A stretch of 64,000 nt of DNA from Clostridium beijerinckii (GCF_036699995.1 NZ_CP144906.1:5219001-5283000); one strand, 5' to 3'; counted from the stretch's first letter, positions 9,367 to 21,597 are shown. Notes: generated by a model from the sequence alone, not told the origin. Numbers and translations: made by a program.

Positions 9367-10101
9367 TTAATTTGATTTCTCCTCTGTAGGTACTGGGTAT
9401 TTACGTACCACAAAAATTTCCACTCGTCTATTTTTAGCTCTTCCATCCTCTGTTGCATTAGATGCTTTGGGCATATGCTCTCCATAAGCCTGTATTGATA
9501 TCTTCTCCTGATTAATACCACCTGTACTAACCATATAATTTAACACATTTATAGCACGCATAGCACTTAAATCCCAATTTGAACGAAACTTCCCGTTATT
9601 AATCGGCACATTATCAGTATATCCTGCAACTTTGATTTCATTATCCAAACCATAAAGCATATGTGAAATTTTTAAAAGCAGTGGTGATACATCTTTTAGT
9701 ACATCTGCTTCACCTGAATTAAAAAGTACAACATCTTGTATAGAAATTGCCAATCCCTCATTATTAAGATCAACTTTAACTTTATCAGAATAGCCCTCTT
9801 CTTTAATTTCCGCTTCTATCATCTTTTTAATTTCAGTCATTTTATCTTCTTCAGCCTTATTATCACTGATACCAGACTCCTCCATAGGAATTGCAGAGTT
9901 ACCATCTTGATGCATAACACCAGATCCACCAGCAAATATTATATTAAATTCTTTAGCCATTGACTGAAGTTTTGCCTTATCTGTTTGTCCCATGGCAAAC
10001 ATAACGATAAATAGTGCTAGTAGAAGTGTTAACATGTCTGAATATGGAAGAAGCCATGCTTCATCTACATGCTCTTCATGATGTTGCTTTTTCTTACTCA
10101 T
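9367..10101 (-). CDS. motB: Flagellar motor stator protein MotB
   Basis: MotB anchors the stator to peptidoglycan and forms the ion channel with MotA. The 244-residue protein has a short charged N-terminus, one membrane helix beginning PYSDMLTLLLALF that holds the essential ion-binding Asp (D22), a plug/linker and a C-terminal OmpA-like peptidoglycan-binding domain (GYTDNVPI, NWDLSAMRA). The longest frame begins at a GTG directly before the ATG at 10101; AAAGGAG sits 7 nt upstream of the ATG. It follows motA by 17 bp and is followed by a strong terminator. Proton versus sodium coupling cannot be read with certainty. Confidence 0.94.
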   Translation of the reverse strand: MSKKKQHHEEHVDEAWLLPYSDMLTLLLALFIVMFAMGQTDKAKLQSMAKEFNIIFAGGSGVMHQDGNSAIPMEESGISDNKAEEDKMTEIKKMIEAEIKEEGYSDKVKVDLNNEGLAISIQDVVLFNSGEADVLKDVSPLLLKISHMLYGLDNEIKVAGYTDNVPINNGKFRSNWDLSAMRAINVLNYMVSTGGINQEKISIQAYGEHMPKASNATEDGRAKNRRVEIFVVRKYPVPTEEKSN

Positions 10102-10118
10102 CACTTTTCTCCTTTTAA

Positions 10119-10904
10119 CTAGTTATCATTATTATTTTCTTCAAATCTTATTCTTTGTTTTGGCTCAAGCATTCCTACTAGCTTTCTTTCAATACTCTTT
10201 GGATTATTTCCTGCCTGAATAGCTAAAATTCCTTCAAGCATAATATTCATATTTTTTATTTCTTCTTGGGATTTTCTTTTTAACCTATTTGCAAATGGAT
10301 GCCATATTAAATATCCAGTAAAGATACCATAAACAGTTGCAACAAAGGCTGATTTTATACTTTCTCCAAGCTTTTCAATATCATTAAGATTTCCAAGAGC
10401 ACCTATTAATCCTATAACAGCTCCTAAAACTCCAAGTGTTGGCGCTGTACCACCTGCTGTTGTAAACGCTGTAGCACCAAGACGGTGTCTATCTTCCATA
10501 CTCTCAATCTCTATTTCTAGAACTTCTTTTATAAGATCTGGTTCTAAACCGTCAACCACCATTTCTAATCCCTTTTTCATAAACTTATTTTCTAAGCCTT
10601 GTATAGTACTTTCAAGAGATAGTAATCCATCTCTTCTAGTTGTCTGAGACATCTCTACAAGCTGTGCTATAATTTCAGCTGGATCTTCTTGCCCCTTAGC
10701 ACTAAAAAGAACACCAAAAATCTTAGGAAGCTTAGTAAACTCTCCTTTTGGAAAAGAATTTAGCAAGGCTATTACAGTACCACCAATGATTACCAGCATC
10801 GCTTCAGCACTCATAAGTACTTGAAGACTTGCTCCCTTTTCTAGCATGGCTGCAACTACAATTATTAAACCTCCAATAAGACCAATTACTAAAAATATAT
10901 CCAT
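10119..10904 (-). CDS. motA: Flagellar motor stator protein MotA
   Basis: MotA forms the outer ring of the stator channel and couples ion flow to rotor torque. The 261 residues contain four membrane helices: two at the N-terminus (about 2-22 and 29-50) and two after a cytoplasmic loop (about 150-175 and 183-203, including GGTAPTLGVLGAVIGLIGAL). The cytoplasmic loop carries the charged residues expected to touch FliG. AAAGGGGG precedes the ATG. It heads a two-gene motAB unit. Confidence 0.94.
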   Translation of the reverse strand: MDIFLVIGLIGGLIIVVAAMLEKGASLQVLMSAEAMLVIIGGTVIALLNSFPKGEFTKLPKIFGVLFSAKGQEDPAEIIAQLVEMSQTTRRDGLLSLESTIQGLENKFMKKGLEMVVDGLEPDLIKEVLEIEIESMEDRHRLGATAFTTAGGTAPTLGVLGAVIGLIGALGNLNDIEKLGESIKSAFVATVYGIFTGYLIWHPFANRLKRKSQEEIKNMNIMLEGILAIQAGNNPKSIERKLVGMLEPKQRIRFEENNNDN

Positions 10905-11479
10905 GTTTGTCCCCCTTTATTGTTCTTCGCACGTCATATGATTAAATGTTATCTTTTTATTAGCAATATAACATATAATTACATTTTTTGTCGTTTTTCT
11001 TAATCGTTTGGAATCTACAACCTATAACTATAATACCATAATCTTGAACAATCGAAAACTATATTTTGACATATTATATAACATAAATTCTATATATTCT
11101 GACCTTATCACATCTTTATTTTCCATTATTCATTTAATTTGTTAAACATGCTAAATTTAAGTTAAAATCTATTTATCAGCATTATCTTTATTGTCGAAAT
11201 AGAGTTCGCTTTCTGTTATATGAATACAAAAATGCTGCTTTAATACATGGATTATTTAAAAATCTATACTAATTTTATTCAATATAAAACAATTACAAAC
11301 CTTACTAAACAAAAAAGTAGGTATTGGAGCACTTTACTAATTCATCAAACACTAATTACTACCCCATTATAAATTAATGTACAATTCATCTACGGTTAAT
11401 AATCACTTAAAGCAATTAAAATCTTTTATATGAATTGTACATCTATTTCTTCATATTTAATAACTAAAATTCTTAGAAA
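10905..11479. other. Intergenic region between motA and the 13.2-kb transducer, with a long inverted repeat
   Basis: The 575-bp gap holds no credible gene. ATGTACAATTCAT (11377-11389) and ATGAATTGTACAT (11430-11442) form a perfect 13-bp inverted repeat around a 40-nt spacer just beyond the transducer stop. There is no T-run next to it, so it is not a standard terminator. No confident promoter for motA was found. Confidence 0.4.
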
Positions 11480-13204
11480 TTATATTTTAAATTTCTCTAT
11501 GGTCTCTTCTAATTTCTTTGCTAGAGTAAGCTGTTCTTTTGCATTAACTGAAATATTCTTCATAGAAGAGATTGAATTACTCGAACTATTTTCTATGCTG
11601 TTAGTGCTCTCAGAAGATCTTTGAGACATTTGGGCCATATGTTGAACCGCATCTGATACTTGACTTATTACTTCATTAATTTCCTCAGACATTCTTGCTA
11701 ATTCGGAGGACATGGAATTTACGAAGTCTGCATCCTTATAATACTGCTTTCCTATATGCGAAAATTCCTCAAACTGTTTATTTACATCCACATCCATGAA
11801 CTGTAAAAGTTCATTACTACTTAAAGATAGGTCATTGAAAGATTTTTCTACTTTTCCAATAACTTTTTTAACATTTTCAACTGCTTCTGAAGATTGATCT
11901 GCAAGTTTTCTAACTTCTTCTGCCACTATAGCAAATCCTCTTCCTTGTTCTCCTGCCCTCGCAGCTTCTATTGCAGCATTTAATGATAACAAGTTTATTT
12001 GCTCAGCTATTGCAGAAATAGCATTGGCCATAATCCCAATCTCATGCACTACCTTTCCTTCTTCAATAGCTTTAATAATCTTTTCTTCCTTCTCACGATA
12101 TACTTTACTTATAGATTGAATTGCCTTATTACTACTATTCTCTACGGTATTTGCCCGTGCTTTTATATTTGTGACATTACTTGTTCCATCCATTGCCTTT
12201 TCAGATAATATATTAACGGTCAAGTTTACTTCTTTTACAGATGCAGATATCTCCTCTGCAATTGCACTATTTTCTTGAACACTCGTATTTATTTTCTTTG
12301 TTTCTTCATTTACTTCAATTAAATTATTACTTATTTCATTTACAGATATAGTCAAATTTTCACTGGACGAATTTACATTATGTATATTTTCAGTTATTGC
12401 ACTTATAAGTTCACGTACATTTTGCTGTGCCTTATTCAAAGTATCTGCCGTTTGTCCATATTCATCATATCTCTTTAAAACTAAATCCTCTGAAAAATCG
12501 TAATTCGAAAGTCTAGTTGCTAAATTCTTTATTTTAAATAACACTTTTGATGAATCTCTTGATACTGTTATTCCAACAAATAAAGTTATTAAAACAGAGA
12601 AAATTCCCAACAGGATAAATTGAATTTTAGTAAAATCTATGGATTCCTTCATGTTACCCTGCGTTTCAACAGCAGCGTTTTCCATTACATCTGTTATCTG
12701 ATTTATGTCCTCCCTAGATTCTGCAAATTTTTTATTAAACTGTTCCTTATTTTTCACCTCTCCTGTATCTACATCAAAACTATCCAACCAGCCTTGATAA
12801 TTATTTTGAAATTCATCATAAAGTTCAAACACATTTTTGTTACTTTCCTTATGTTTAATATCTTGTAAAGACTCTTTAATTGGAAGTAATACATTTATAG
12901 CACTGCTTGTTCTATCTTTTGCCTGACCTATGTTATCTTTTAAATCTTTTATATTCTTATTCTTATCAAATTCACTTATGTTCGTATCATTTAAATTCTT
13001 CTGAGCAACAAGGGCCTGATACATATCTCTATCTGCATTTAATATAAGGCTATTTACCTTATATAACTTTTCATAGTACGTATCTGTTAATGTACCATAA
13101 GTATTTGTGATTTTTAGTATTCCTTCTATAGACAAAAATATAACCGCAATCAATGGTATTATCACCATTAACATCAATTTTGTTCTAATCTTTAAATTCT
13201 TCAA
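11480..13204 (-). CDS. Methyl-accepting chemotaxis protein
   Basis: The 574-residue transducer begins [13 protein letters not shown] with a membrane helix (about 10-30), a periplasmic helical region of ~150 residues, a second membrane helix, HAMP, and the conserved cytoplasmic tip ([19 protein letters not shown]). I place the start at a TTG (13204), because AAAGGGAGGGG lies 5-7 nt upstream; the longer frame starts at another TTG (13267) with no ribosome site. Ligand unknown. It is monocistronic as far as seen, separated from the glycosidase gene by a terminator. Confidence 0.88.
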   Translation of the reverse strand: MKNLKIRTKLMLMVIIPLIAVIFLSIEGILKITNTYGTLTDTYYEKLYKVNSLILNADRDMYQALVAQKNLNDTNISEFDKNKNIKDLKDNIGQAKDRTSSAINVLLPIKESLQDIKHKESNKNVFELYDEFQNNYQGWLDSFDVDTGEVKNKEQFNKKFAESREDINQITDVMENAAVETQGNMKESIDFTKIQFILLGIFSVLITLFVGITVSRDSSKVLFKIKNLATRLSNYDFSEDLVLKRYDEYGQTADTLNKAQQNVRELISAITENIHNVNSSSENLTISVNEISNNLIEVNEETKKINTSVQENSAIAEEISASVKEVNLTVNILSEKAMDGTSNVTNIKARANTVENSSNKAIQSISKVYREKEEKIIKAIEEGKVVHEIGIMANAISAIAEQINLLSLNAAIEAARAGEQGRGFAIVAEEVRKLADQSSEAVENVKKVIGKVEKSFNDLSLSSNELLQFMDVDVNKQFEEFSHIGKQYYKDADFVNSMSSELARMSEEINEVISQVSDAVQHMAQMSQRSSESTNSIENSSSNSISSMKNISVNAKEQLTLAKKLEETIEKFKI

Positions 13205-13414
13205 TAAATCCCCTCCCTTTAACAACAAATTTCTTATTTTTATTTTCAAATCGCTTCTATTTTTCAATAATATTATTATTGAAATAAAATATAGTTATTA
13301 AGTTCCACATAATTTTACTAATTCCTTTCTATTTTTGTATTCTATTTTAAAAATTTAGTATTTCTAATCTTATATACAGTTATTAATCCGCTAATTTTTG
13401 ACCATTAATTTATA

Positions 13415-13478
13415 AACTAAAATAGATAAGTTTAAAGGAGTTATTGATAAAATCAACAACTCCTTTAAGCTTATCTAT
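13415..13478 (-). terminator. Terminator after the GH1 glycosidase
   Basis: AGATAAGTTTAAAGGAGTT (starting near 13422) pairs with AACTCCTTTAAGCTTATCT (ending near 13475) with one mismatch, and an inner TTGAT/ATCAA helix closes the loop. On the minus strand it is followed by TATTTTAGTTTAT. Confidence 0.75.
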
Positions 13479-13491
13479 AAACTTACCTATT

Positions 13492-15367
<1,876 letters not shown>

Positions 15368-16063
15368 CTAAGACCTAGAAGTTTCCCTACTATTTTCACG
15401 TGGGTTTTTAAAACTAGGAGGTGTTGGTTCAGGATCGTCAAAATACCTTCCAGGCGTTGATAAGTCAAAGTATAATCTAGAATCCTTTGTTACACCAAAA
15501 TCTTTATTTGATGCTCTATCTTGCACCTTATTTAATGCTTCTCTAAAGAGTGCATTATGTGCTTCCTCTCTATTTAATAGAAAATCTATTGTCTCTTTTA
15601 CGTATTTATCATTAATTTGACGATATAAATATTCATATACAACCTTTGCTCTTTGCTCAGCTGCTATATCAGATAATAAGTCTGCTGCAATGTCTCCTGT
15701 AACATTAACATAATCTGCAGTCCAAGGATGTCCTGATGCATTAATAAGTCCTGGCGCAAGACCTGTCAATACGTGAGTCTCTATTTCTCCTCCAGGAGTT
15801 TTAGTATAATCAACTTCATGTCCATTTAGTAAATTTATAGTTTGTGCTACCATTTCCATATGACTTAATTCTTCAGCTGCAATATCTAAAAATAAATCAT
15901 GAATTTCAGGATCTTTTACCCTAAAACTTTGTGAAAGGTATTGAAGTGCTGCCTTTAGCTCACCATTTGCACCACCTAGCTGTTCTTGCATCAACACAGC
16001 ATATTGTGGATTTGGCCTCTCTACTTTTACATCTCTAAGTAATGGTTTCTCGTGTTTAAACAT
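15368..16063 (-). CDS. Manganese catalase family protein (CotJC-like)
   Basis: This di-manganese catalase family splits hydrogen peroxide without haem; in spore formers members occur in the spore coat. The 231-residue four-helix bundle shows the expected metal ligands: E35, E65 and H68 (EELSHME), E136 (AAEQRAK) and H169 (REEAHN). The C-terminal tail is Pro/Arg/Ser-rich and probably disordered. The longest frame starts at 16078, but that ATG belongs to ATGGAGG, the ribosome site for the ATG at 16063. It stands alone between two terminators. Sporulation or oxidative-stress expression is inferred from the family. Confidence 0.88.
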   Translation of the reverse strand: MFKHEKPLLRDVKVERPNPQYAVLMQEQLGGANGELKAALQYLSQSFRVKDPEIHDLFLDIAAEELSHMEMVAQTINLLNGHEVDYTKTPGGEIETHVLTGLAPGLINASGHPWTADYVNVTGDIAADLLSDIAAEQRAKVVYEYLYRQINDKYVKETIDFLLNREEAHNALFREALNKVQDRASNKDFGVTKDSRLYFDLSTPGRYFDDPEPTPPSFKNPRENSRETSRS

Positions 16064-16280
16064 TGTACTTGCCTCCATTCATCTCAGTTAAAATTATTTA
16101 CAAGGTTAGTATTTAATAATCCAATGCTTATTATTCAAAACTCTAAATACATAACTGTGATAAATTTACATTTAGTATTCTAGAACGTTAGCACTTTTAA
16201 TAAAATTACATTACAGAAACTAAATTATAAAATATATAACGCTTTTCTATTTGATTTGATGCATATTTTTTTTAATTTAT

Positions 16281-16307
16281 AAAAAAATACCTGCATCACT
16301 GCAGGTA
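16281..16307 (-). terminator. Terminator after the DUF362 gene
   Basis: TACCTGCA (16288-16295), loop TCAC, TGCAGGTA (16300-16307), followed on the minus strand by TTTTTTTATAAA. A textbook intrinsic terminator. Confidence 0.9.
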
Positions 16308-16384
16308 TAAATCTATATTTTTTTATTTGTGGATTACTAAAATTAAATAATATAATTTCTAAAATTTCAGAAATATGTTTATCT

Positions 16385-17491
16385 CTAAATTGTTATCAAC
16401 TCATATTCCTTACTGCCTAAACCTAATTCCACAGCATAGTCAATAGCAACTTTCCAATCTGTTTCTGGACTAACATCAGTAAAGTGATCATTATGCTTAC
16501 AACCACTCTTTTCAAGAAGGCTACCTTTCATAACTGGCTGCTTATTTACTGCATCTGCACAAGCTACATCTAATGCTACTGGATCAAAGGATGCAAACAT
16601 ACCTACATCTGGAACAATCGGTACATCATTTTCCGCATGACAATCACAATATGGTGATACATCAATTACCAAGCTGATATGAAAATTTGGTCTTCCATTT
16701 AATACTGCCCATGAATATTCAGCTATTTTCTTATTTAAAATATCATTTGATTCATCTGACGCTGGCATAACAGCATCCATTGGACAAATTCCTATGCAAC
16801 GACCACATCCAACACATTTGCTGTGATCGATGAGTGCTTTTTTATCTGTTAAACTTATTGCACTATGTGCACAGTTTTTAGCACACATACCACATCCAAC
16901 ACATTTATCTTCATAAACACTAGGTTTTCCACTACTATGCATTTCCATTTTTCCTGCGCGCGAACCGCATCCCATACCTATATTTTTTAAAGCGCCTCCA
17001 AAACCTGTTAACTCATGTCCTTTAAAATGATTTAATGATATGAATATATCTGCATCCATAATCGCATGTCCTATTTTAGCTTCTTTTACATATTTCCCAC
17101 CAGTAACTGGAACCAATGCTTCATCAGTCCCTTTTAAACCATCTCCAATTAATATATGGCAACCTGTTGAAAACGGACTATATCCATTTTCATATGCTGA
17201 ATTTAAATGATCTAAAGCATTCTTTCTGCCTCCTACATATAGAGTATTGCAGTCTGTTAAAAATGGATTTCCTCCTAATTCCTTAATAGTATCTACCACA
17301 ACTTTAGCAAAATTAGGACGCAAAAATGCTACATTTCCTGGCTCCCCAAAGTGAATTTTAATTGCTGCATATTTCTTCTCAAAATCAATTTGATCAATTC
17401 CTGCACTCTTAATTAAACGTTTTAACTTCTGTAGCAAATTTTCCTTAGCTGTTGCTTGCATATTAGTAAAATATACTTTCGATTTTTCCAT
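16385..17491 (-). CDS. DUF362 domain protein with two [4Fe-4S] ferredoxin clusters
   Basis: The 368-residue protein has an N-terminal DUF362 domain (KIHFGEPGN, FLTDCNTLY, GGALKNIGMGCG) interrupted at about residues 185-245 by a bacterial ferredoxin domain with two cluster motifs, CVGCGMCAKNC and CVGCGRCIGIC. Such proteins are predicted cytoplasmic redox proteins of unknown substrate. The longest frame starts at a TTG (17506) that lies within TTGGAGGG, so I use the ATG at 17491. It appears monocistronic, bounded by terminators. Physiological role unknown. Confidence 0.85.
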   Translation of the reverse strand: MEKSKVYFTNMQATAKENLLQKLKRLIKSAGIDQIDFEKKYAAIKIHFGEPGNVAFLRPNFAKVVVDTIKELGGNPFLTDCNTLYVGGRKNALDHLNSAYENGYSPFSTGCHILIGDGLKGTDEALVPVTGGKYVKEAKIGHAIMDADIFISLNHFKGHELTGFGGALKNIGMGCGSRAGKMEMHSSGKPSVYEDKCVGCGMCAKNCAHSAISLTDKKALIDHSKCVGCGRCIGICPMDAVMPASDESNDILNKKIAEYSWAVLNGRPNFHISLVIDVSPYCDCHAENDVPIVPDVGMFASFDPVALDVACADAVNKQPVMKGSLLEKSGCKHNDHFTDVSPETDWKVAIDYAVELGLGSKEYELITI

Positions 17492-17718
17492 TTTAAATCC
17501 CTCCAAATTATTTATAAGCTAATGTACTAATTTAATTATAGATTTTAGAGTTAACTCTAAGTCAATACATATAATAAAAAAATCTGGTAAAATTAAAAAG
17601 TAATATTCTAAAAACTAGTAATGTTAAAGTTGAGGAAATTGTTTTAGATATTAAATAATATTGAAAGAAAAGCAATATTTAATTAGACCTATAAGACATT
17701 GCAATTTGTATTATTCTA

Positions 17719-17768
17719 TATTAAAAAAATCACGACATTTGATTATTAATTATCGTGATTTTTTAATT
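17719..17768. terminator. Terminator after the five-gene sugar unit
   Basis: AAAAAATCACGA (17724-17735) and TCGTGATTTTTT (17753-17764) pair around a 17-nt loop with A/T runs on both sides, so it may act in both directions; it lies 30 bp after the AAC(3)-family gene. Confidence 0.75.
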
Positions 17769-17795
17769 TGCTCATTATAATATTACTTTATATAA

Positions 17796-18587
17796 TTATT
17801 TTCTATTCTTTTCAATCCATTCAACCGCGAAGTCTACAATTTCTCGTTGTCTCATGAATCTTACATCCGCATTCCCTATTTTTGTATTTTCAACTCTATA
17901 CTTTTTCTCAAAATCAATTCCTATATCCATAAAATCTTCACCATCAACATATAACGTTGAATACGTAACCCATTTACGCTCACCATCTTTCATCATTGCA
18001 CAACTGTTTTCCTCCATATGCTTTGATGGGTAATCAGCTCTTTCATCTGCTAAATGAATAGATGTATTTTTATCATATCCAGTTCCCAATAGTAATACAT
18101 ATCCATCTAAATCATATAATTTCCCAATTGGAGAACTTTCACCAAAAATATCGCTTAAATCATGGTTGTTTATTAAATATTGTGCATTTTTTCCCCATGC
18201 AGCAAAAGACCTTACAGGATGATCACTTCTTAAAACACCTGGCCACTTTCTAAACATTTCTGCTACTGCTCCCATTGAATTTGTTGGAGTAATATCCTTA
18301 TCATAAGCCGGCCAATTATCTCTTATAATATCCCACCATTCTATTGGTTCCTCCCAATGTACACCATATGCCGGATCCATGTTTTTCCATGTCTGTGTAG
18401 GTATAATTATAGTTCCATCTTTTCCAACTAGCTCCATTAATGCTTCAATTATGATTTGTGGGCCTCCACAAACAAATCCAAAGCTTTTCATTGAAGTATG
18501 AACTATAATATTTTGTCCACTTTTTATACCAAGTTGTTGCAGCGCATTTACTATATCTTTTTTAATTACAATTTTTCTATCACCCAT
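17796..18587 (-). CDS. AAC(3)-family N-acetyltransferase
   Basis: The family transfers acetyl from acetyl-CoA to an amine; classical members acetylate the 3-amino group of aminoglycosides, and relatives such as YokD have unknown substrates. The 263-residue protein is full length and has the family landmarks HTSMKSFG (about 30-37), the GxxGTIIIPTQTW strand, RSDHPVRSFAAWG (about 140-152) and LLLGTGYDKNTSIHLAE-type region with D/E for catalysis. It is the last gene of a unit with two sugar oxidoreductases, an isomerase and an AraC regulator, 25 bp after the regulator. That context suggests an amino-sugar or aminocyclitol substrate in catabolism rather than antibiotic resistance; this is inference. 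Confidence 0.85.
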   Translation of the reverse strand: MGDRKIVIKKDIVNALQQLGIKSGQNIIVHTSMKSFGFVCGGPQIIIEALMELVGKDGTIIIPTQTWKNMDPAYGVHWEEPIEWWDIIRDNWPAYDKDITPTNSMGAVAEMFRKWPGVLRSDHPVRSFAAWGKNAQYLINNHDLSDIFGESSPIGKLYDLDGYVLLLGTGYDKNTSIHLADERADYPSKHMEENSCAMMKDGERKWVTYSTLYVDGEDFMDIGIDFEKKYRVENTKIGNADVRFMRQREIVDFAVEWIEKNRK

Positions 18588-18612
18588 ACCCTTTCCCTCT
18601 CAACTTTAATAT

Positions 18613-19464
18613 TTAATTTTTATTATCTCTTCTATATTTCATAGGCGTGCAACCTACTATATTTTTAAATAGCCTATTAAAAGTTTTAATGCTATTAAAT
18701 CCACAGTTATAGGCTATCTCTGCAATAGTTTCATCTTCCTCAATTATACGCCACTCTGCTTTTTTAATTCTATAATTATTTAGATAATCTAAAAATGTTA
18801 CCCCAGTATTTTCTTTGAAAAACTTTGTAAAGTAATATTTACTAAAACCTATAGATTTTGAAATATCATCTAAATCAATATGCTCTTGATAATTACTATC
18901 CACATATTGAAATACACTATCCATTTTCTTTAATCTTTCCTTTTCACGGCTTAGGTCTTCAGATGAATATGCTTGCTTAGGTATATATCTAAGTAGTATA
19001 CCTGCCAGATCATATAATCTAGCTTTTATTATTAACTTATATCCTTCCTCAGCCTTACTATATTCATTGATAATCTCATTTATGTGCCTCTCCATTAGTG
19101 CATGAATTTCATTCCCCATGGTTAAATGTATTGATTGATTCCACATAGGTTTTATTATTTTAGCATCTTTTGTTCCTGAAAGAAAATTATCATATATGGA
19201 AGTTCTAAATTGTATTACAGCTCTATTACTGAAATTCTTTTCTTTAAAAAAACAATGTATTTCTCCACCACCAATTATAAGTATGTCCCCTTGTTTTAAA
19301 TTATAAGTATCTCTATTAATACATGCCTTTAGTGTACCTTCCACAAGATAAATAATTTCTATATCTTCATGCCAGTGATGTGGTGTATTAGAATATCCAT
19401 CATTAAAAAACAATCTAAAAGGAAATTCAGATTCTAATACTGTTTTTTCAAAACTCCCATGCAT
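18613..19464 (-). CDS. AraC-family transcriptional regulator
   Basis: The 283-residue protein has an N-terminal cupin-like effector domain (HHWHEDIEIIYLVEG, QGDILIIGGGEIHCF) and a C-terminal pair of helix-turn-helices (about 185-283; SKYYFTKFFKENTG and the signature GFNSIKTFNRLFKNIVGCTP). Such regulators bind a small ligand, often a sugar, and activate nearby genes. The frame can start at a TTG (19479), but that lies in TTGGAGGAG, the ribosome site for the ATG at 19464. Being fourth gene in the sugar unit it probably controls that unit, perhaps through sites near 22700-22820. Confidence 0.9.
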   Translation of the reverse strand: MHGSFEKTVLESEFPFRLFFNDGYSNTPHHWHEDIEIIYLVEGTLKACINRDTYNLKQGDILIIGGGEIHCFFKEKNFSNRAVIQFRTSIYDNFLSGTKDAKIIKPMWNQSIHLTMGNEIHALMERHINEIINEYSKAEEGYKLIIKARLYDLAGILLRYIPKQAYSSEDLSREKERLKKMDSVFQYVDSNYQEHIDLDDISKSIGFSKYYFTKFFKENTGVTFLDYLNNYRIKKAEWRIIEEDETIAEIAYNCGFNSIKTFNRLFKNIVGCTPMKYRRDNKN

Positions 19465-19510
19465 AAATATCTCCTCCAAAATAATTACAATTAAGCTTCT
19501 TGATTAATTT

Positions 19511-20560
19511 CTATAACTCTATCACTTTCTTCTTGATAACTGATTCACGAATACTCTCCATAAGCTTAATAACCCTCATTACCTCTGTATTCTTTACAAG
19601 AATTTCTTCTTCTCCTCTTATAGCTCCCATAACATTTCTATAAAAGTCCTTAACATCAGAATTAACAATTTTAAGTGCTTCTTCTTTAATTGTTTCCTCT
19701 GTCCTAGGCGCCATAGTTTTTGTTAATCCGGCAGCTGTTCTAATAGGAATTGCATCATTTTTACTGCTATCAGTAATACGAACGACTTTGCCTCTTAAAT
19801 TCCAATCATCTATTACAGCTGTGCCATTTTGACCTAACACATACCAGCGCGGTAAATTTATAAAATTACTTGTTCCAACTTCTACAACGTAAATTAATCC
19901 GCTTTCAAATTCTAACTCAGCAGTAAATCCATCATCCACAAGTTCATTGGTAACATGAGTAAATCTAGCATATACTGATTTTATCCTTTCATTAATCATC
20001 ATGCATGCCTGGTCAATAATGTGAACACCCCAATCTAAAAGCATTCCACCACCATGTTCTTCTTCTTGTCTCCAATCACCTGGTATGCCACGAGATCCAT
20101 GTACTCTAGACTCTATTCTAAAGACATTTCCTAAGATAGCTTCATCATATATCTTTTTTACAGTTAAAAAATCCTCATCCCAACGTCTATTTTGATGAAC
20201 AACCAAAACTTTATCCATTTCTTCTGCTATATCTACCATCTTCTTAAATTCTAAAGATGACATTGCTGCTGGCTTTTCACAAATTACATTTTTGCCAGCT
20301 TTTAATGAACTGATTACTATCTCTTTGTGTACATCATTTGGTGTTGCACATAAAACAATATCTACTTTCTCATCTTCTAAAAGCTCTTTAAAAGAATTAT
20401 ACGGATTTATTCCATGCTCTCTAGCAAATGCTTGTCTATCTTCTTTAATATCATAAGTACCGCAAACAGTCAAATTATCAATTCCTTCAATTAGCTCACG
20501 ATGCCAATTTCCCATGCCTCCCAATCCAACTATTGCTAAATTGAACATCTCATTACACAT
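19511..20560 (-). CDS. Gfo/Idh/MocA-family oxidoreductase
   Basis: The family are NAD(P)-dependent sugar or cyclitol dehydrogenases. The N-terminal Rossmann fold shows AIVGLGGMGNW, the conserved CEKPAAMS motif contains the catalytic-type Lys, and GGGMLLDWGVHIIDQA carries the His/Asp region of the C-terminal domain. The longest frame begins at 20635 inside the preceding gene; AGGGAG supports ATG 20560 (349 residues), 31 bp after the isomerase gene. It and the paralogue at 21598 are only distantly alike, so they probably act at different steps. Substrate unknown. Confidence 0.88.
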   Translation of the reverse strand: MCNEMFNLAIVGLGGMGNWHRELIEGIDNLTVCGTYDIKEDRQAFAREHGINPYNSFKELLEDEKVDIVLCATPNDVHKEIVISSLKAGKNVICEKPAAMSSLEFKKMVDIAEEMDKVLVVHQNRRWDEDFLTVKKIYDEAILGNVFRIESRVHGSRGIPGDWRQEEEHGGGMLLDWGVHIIDQACMMINERIKSVYARFTHVTNELVDDGFTAELEFESGLIYVVEVGTSNFINLPRWYVLGQNGTAVIDDWNLRGKVVRITDSSKNDAIPIRTAAGLTKTMAPRTEETIKEEALKIVNSDVKDFYRNVMGAIRGEEEILVKNTEVMRVIKLMESIRESVIKKKVIEL

Positions 20561-20591
20561 TGTTTTATTTCTCCCTATCAAATTTTTATAA

Positions 20592-21563
20592 TTATGCCCA
20601 AAACATATCACCTTTAGTTTCAAAAATAATTGCATCTTTTAAACAATTTATTGCTTTTATCAACCCTTCTTCTGTTGTCATCAAACTATCCTCATGTTCT
20701 ATACTCAACGCATGATCATATCCAACCATTCTCAATGCAGAAACAATGTCCTTCCAATAGCCAATATCATGTCCATAGCCGACAGAACGAAAAATCCAAG
20801 AACGTTCAATTTCCTTACCGTAATGGCCTACATCTAGCACGCCGTTTATTGGACAATTTATTTCATCTATCTTTGTATCCTTTGCATGAAAGTGGAAAAT
20901 AGCATTATGCTTTCCGAGCTCCCTAATTGCTGCCACTGGACTAACTCCTTGCCAAATTAAGTGACTTGGATCAAAATTAGCACCAATTTCTGGCCCTACA
21001 GCTTCACGCAATCTTAATAAACTTTTAGGATTATATACACAAAAACCAGGATGCATTTCAATGGCTATTTTATCTACACCATGAGCCTTTGCAAATTTCA
21101 CTTTTTCCTTCCAGTAAGGAATTAAAACTTTATTCCATTGATAATCTAATATTTCAATAAAATCCTCTGGCCATGGGCAAGTAACCCAATTTGGTTTTTG
21201 GGAAGTTTCACTGTCACCAGGACAGCCAGAGAAACAGTTTAATATTCTTACTCCCATTTTTTCGCACATTAAAATTGCATTAGTCAAATCATCATCGAAT
21301 CTTTTTGCTATTTCCTTATTTGGATGAATTGGATTGCCATGACAACTAAATCCACTGATTTCTAAACCGCTTCTTTCTAAAATAGATTTAAATTCGACAA
21401 ACTTTTCTTCATCTTTTAATAAAATTGCTGGGTCACAATGGTGTTTCCCTGGATAACCTCCGCAACCGATTTCAATTGTTTGTACACCTTTACTTGCCAA
21501 AAAAGAACAAGCATCTTCAAAAGATCTATCTTGTAAAACTGGATTAAACACACCTAATTTCAT
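20592..21563 (-). CDS. Sugar phosphate isomerase/epimerase family protein (xylose-isomerase-like TIM barrel)
   Basis: The 323-residue protein is an AP-endonuclease-2/xylose-isomerase-like TIM barrel. Likely metal ligands are the Glu in AIEMHPGF, Asp in GANFDPSHL, His in FHFHAKD and Glu in LSIEHED, all visible in order. Members isomerise or epimerise sugars, or act as lyases or dehydratases on keto-sugars made by Gfo/Idh enzymes. TGGAGATG precedes the ATG. It lies between the two oxidoreductase genes with gaps of 34 and 31 bp, so it very likely works in the same pathway. Confidence 0.88.
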   Translation of the reverse strand: MKLGVFNPVLQDRSFEDACSFLASKGVQTIEIGCGGYPGKHHCDPAILLKDEEKFVEFKSILERSGLEISGFSCHGNPIHPNKEIAKRFDDDLTNAILMCEKMGVRILNCFSGCPGDSETSQKPNWVTCPWPEDFIEILDYQWNKVLIPYWKEKVKFAKAHGVDKIAIEMHPGFCVYNPKSLLRLREAVGPEIGANFDPSHLIWQGVSPVAAIRELGKHNAIFHFHAKDTKIDEINCPINGVLDVGHYGKEIERSWIFRSVGYGHDIGYWKDIVSALRMVGYDHALSIEHEDSLMTTEEGLIKAINCLKDAIIFETKGDMFWA

Positions 21564-21597
21564 ATAAATTCATCTCCATAAAATATAATATTATTAA

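Noticed and set aside
17796..18587. Aminoglycoside resistance gene
   Set aside because: Family membership is clear, but there are no mobile-element signs and it ends a sugar-metabolism unit; many AAC(3)-like proteins in Firmicutes are not known to confer resistance.
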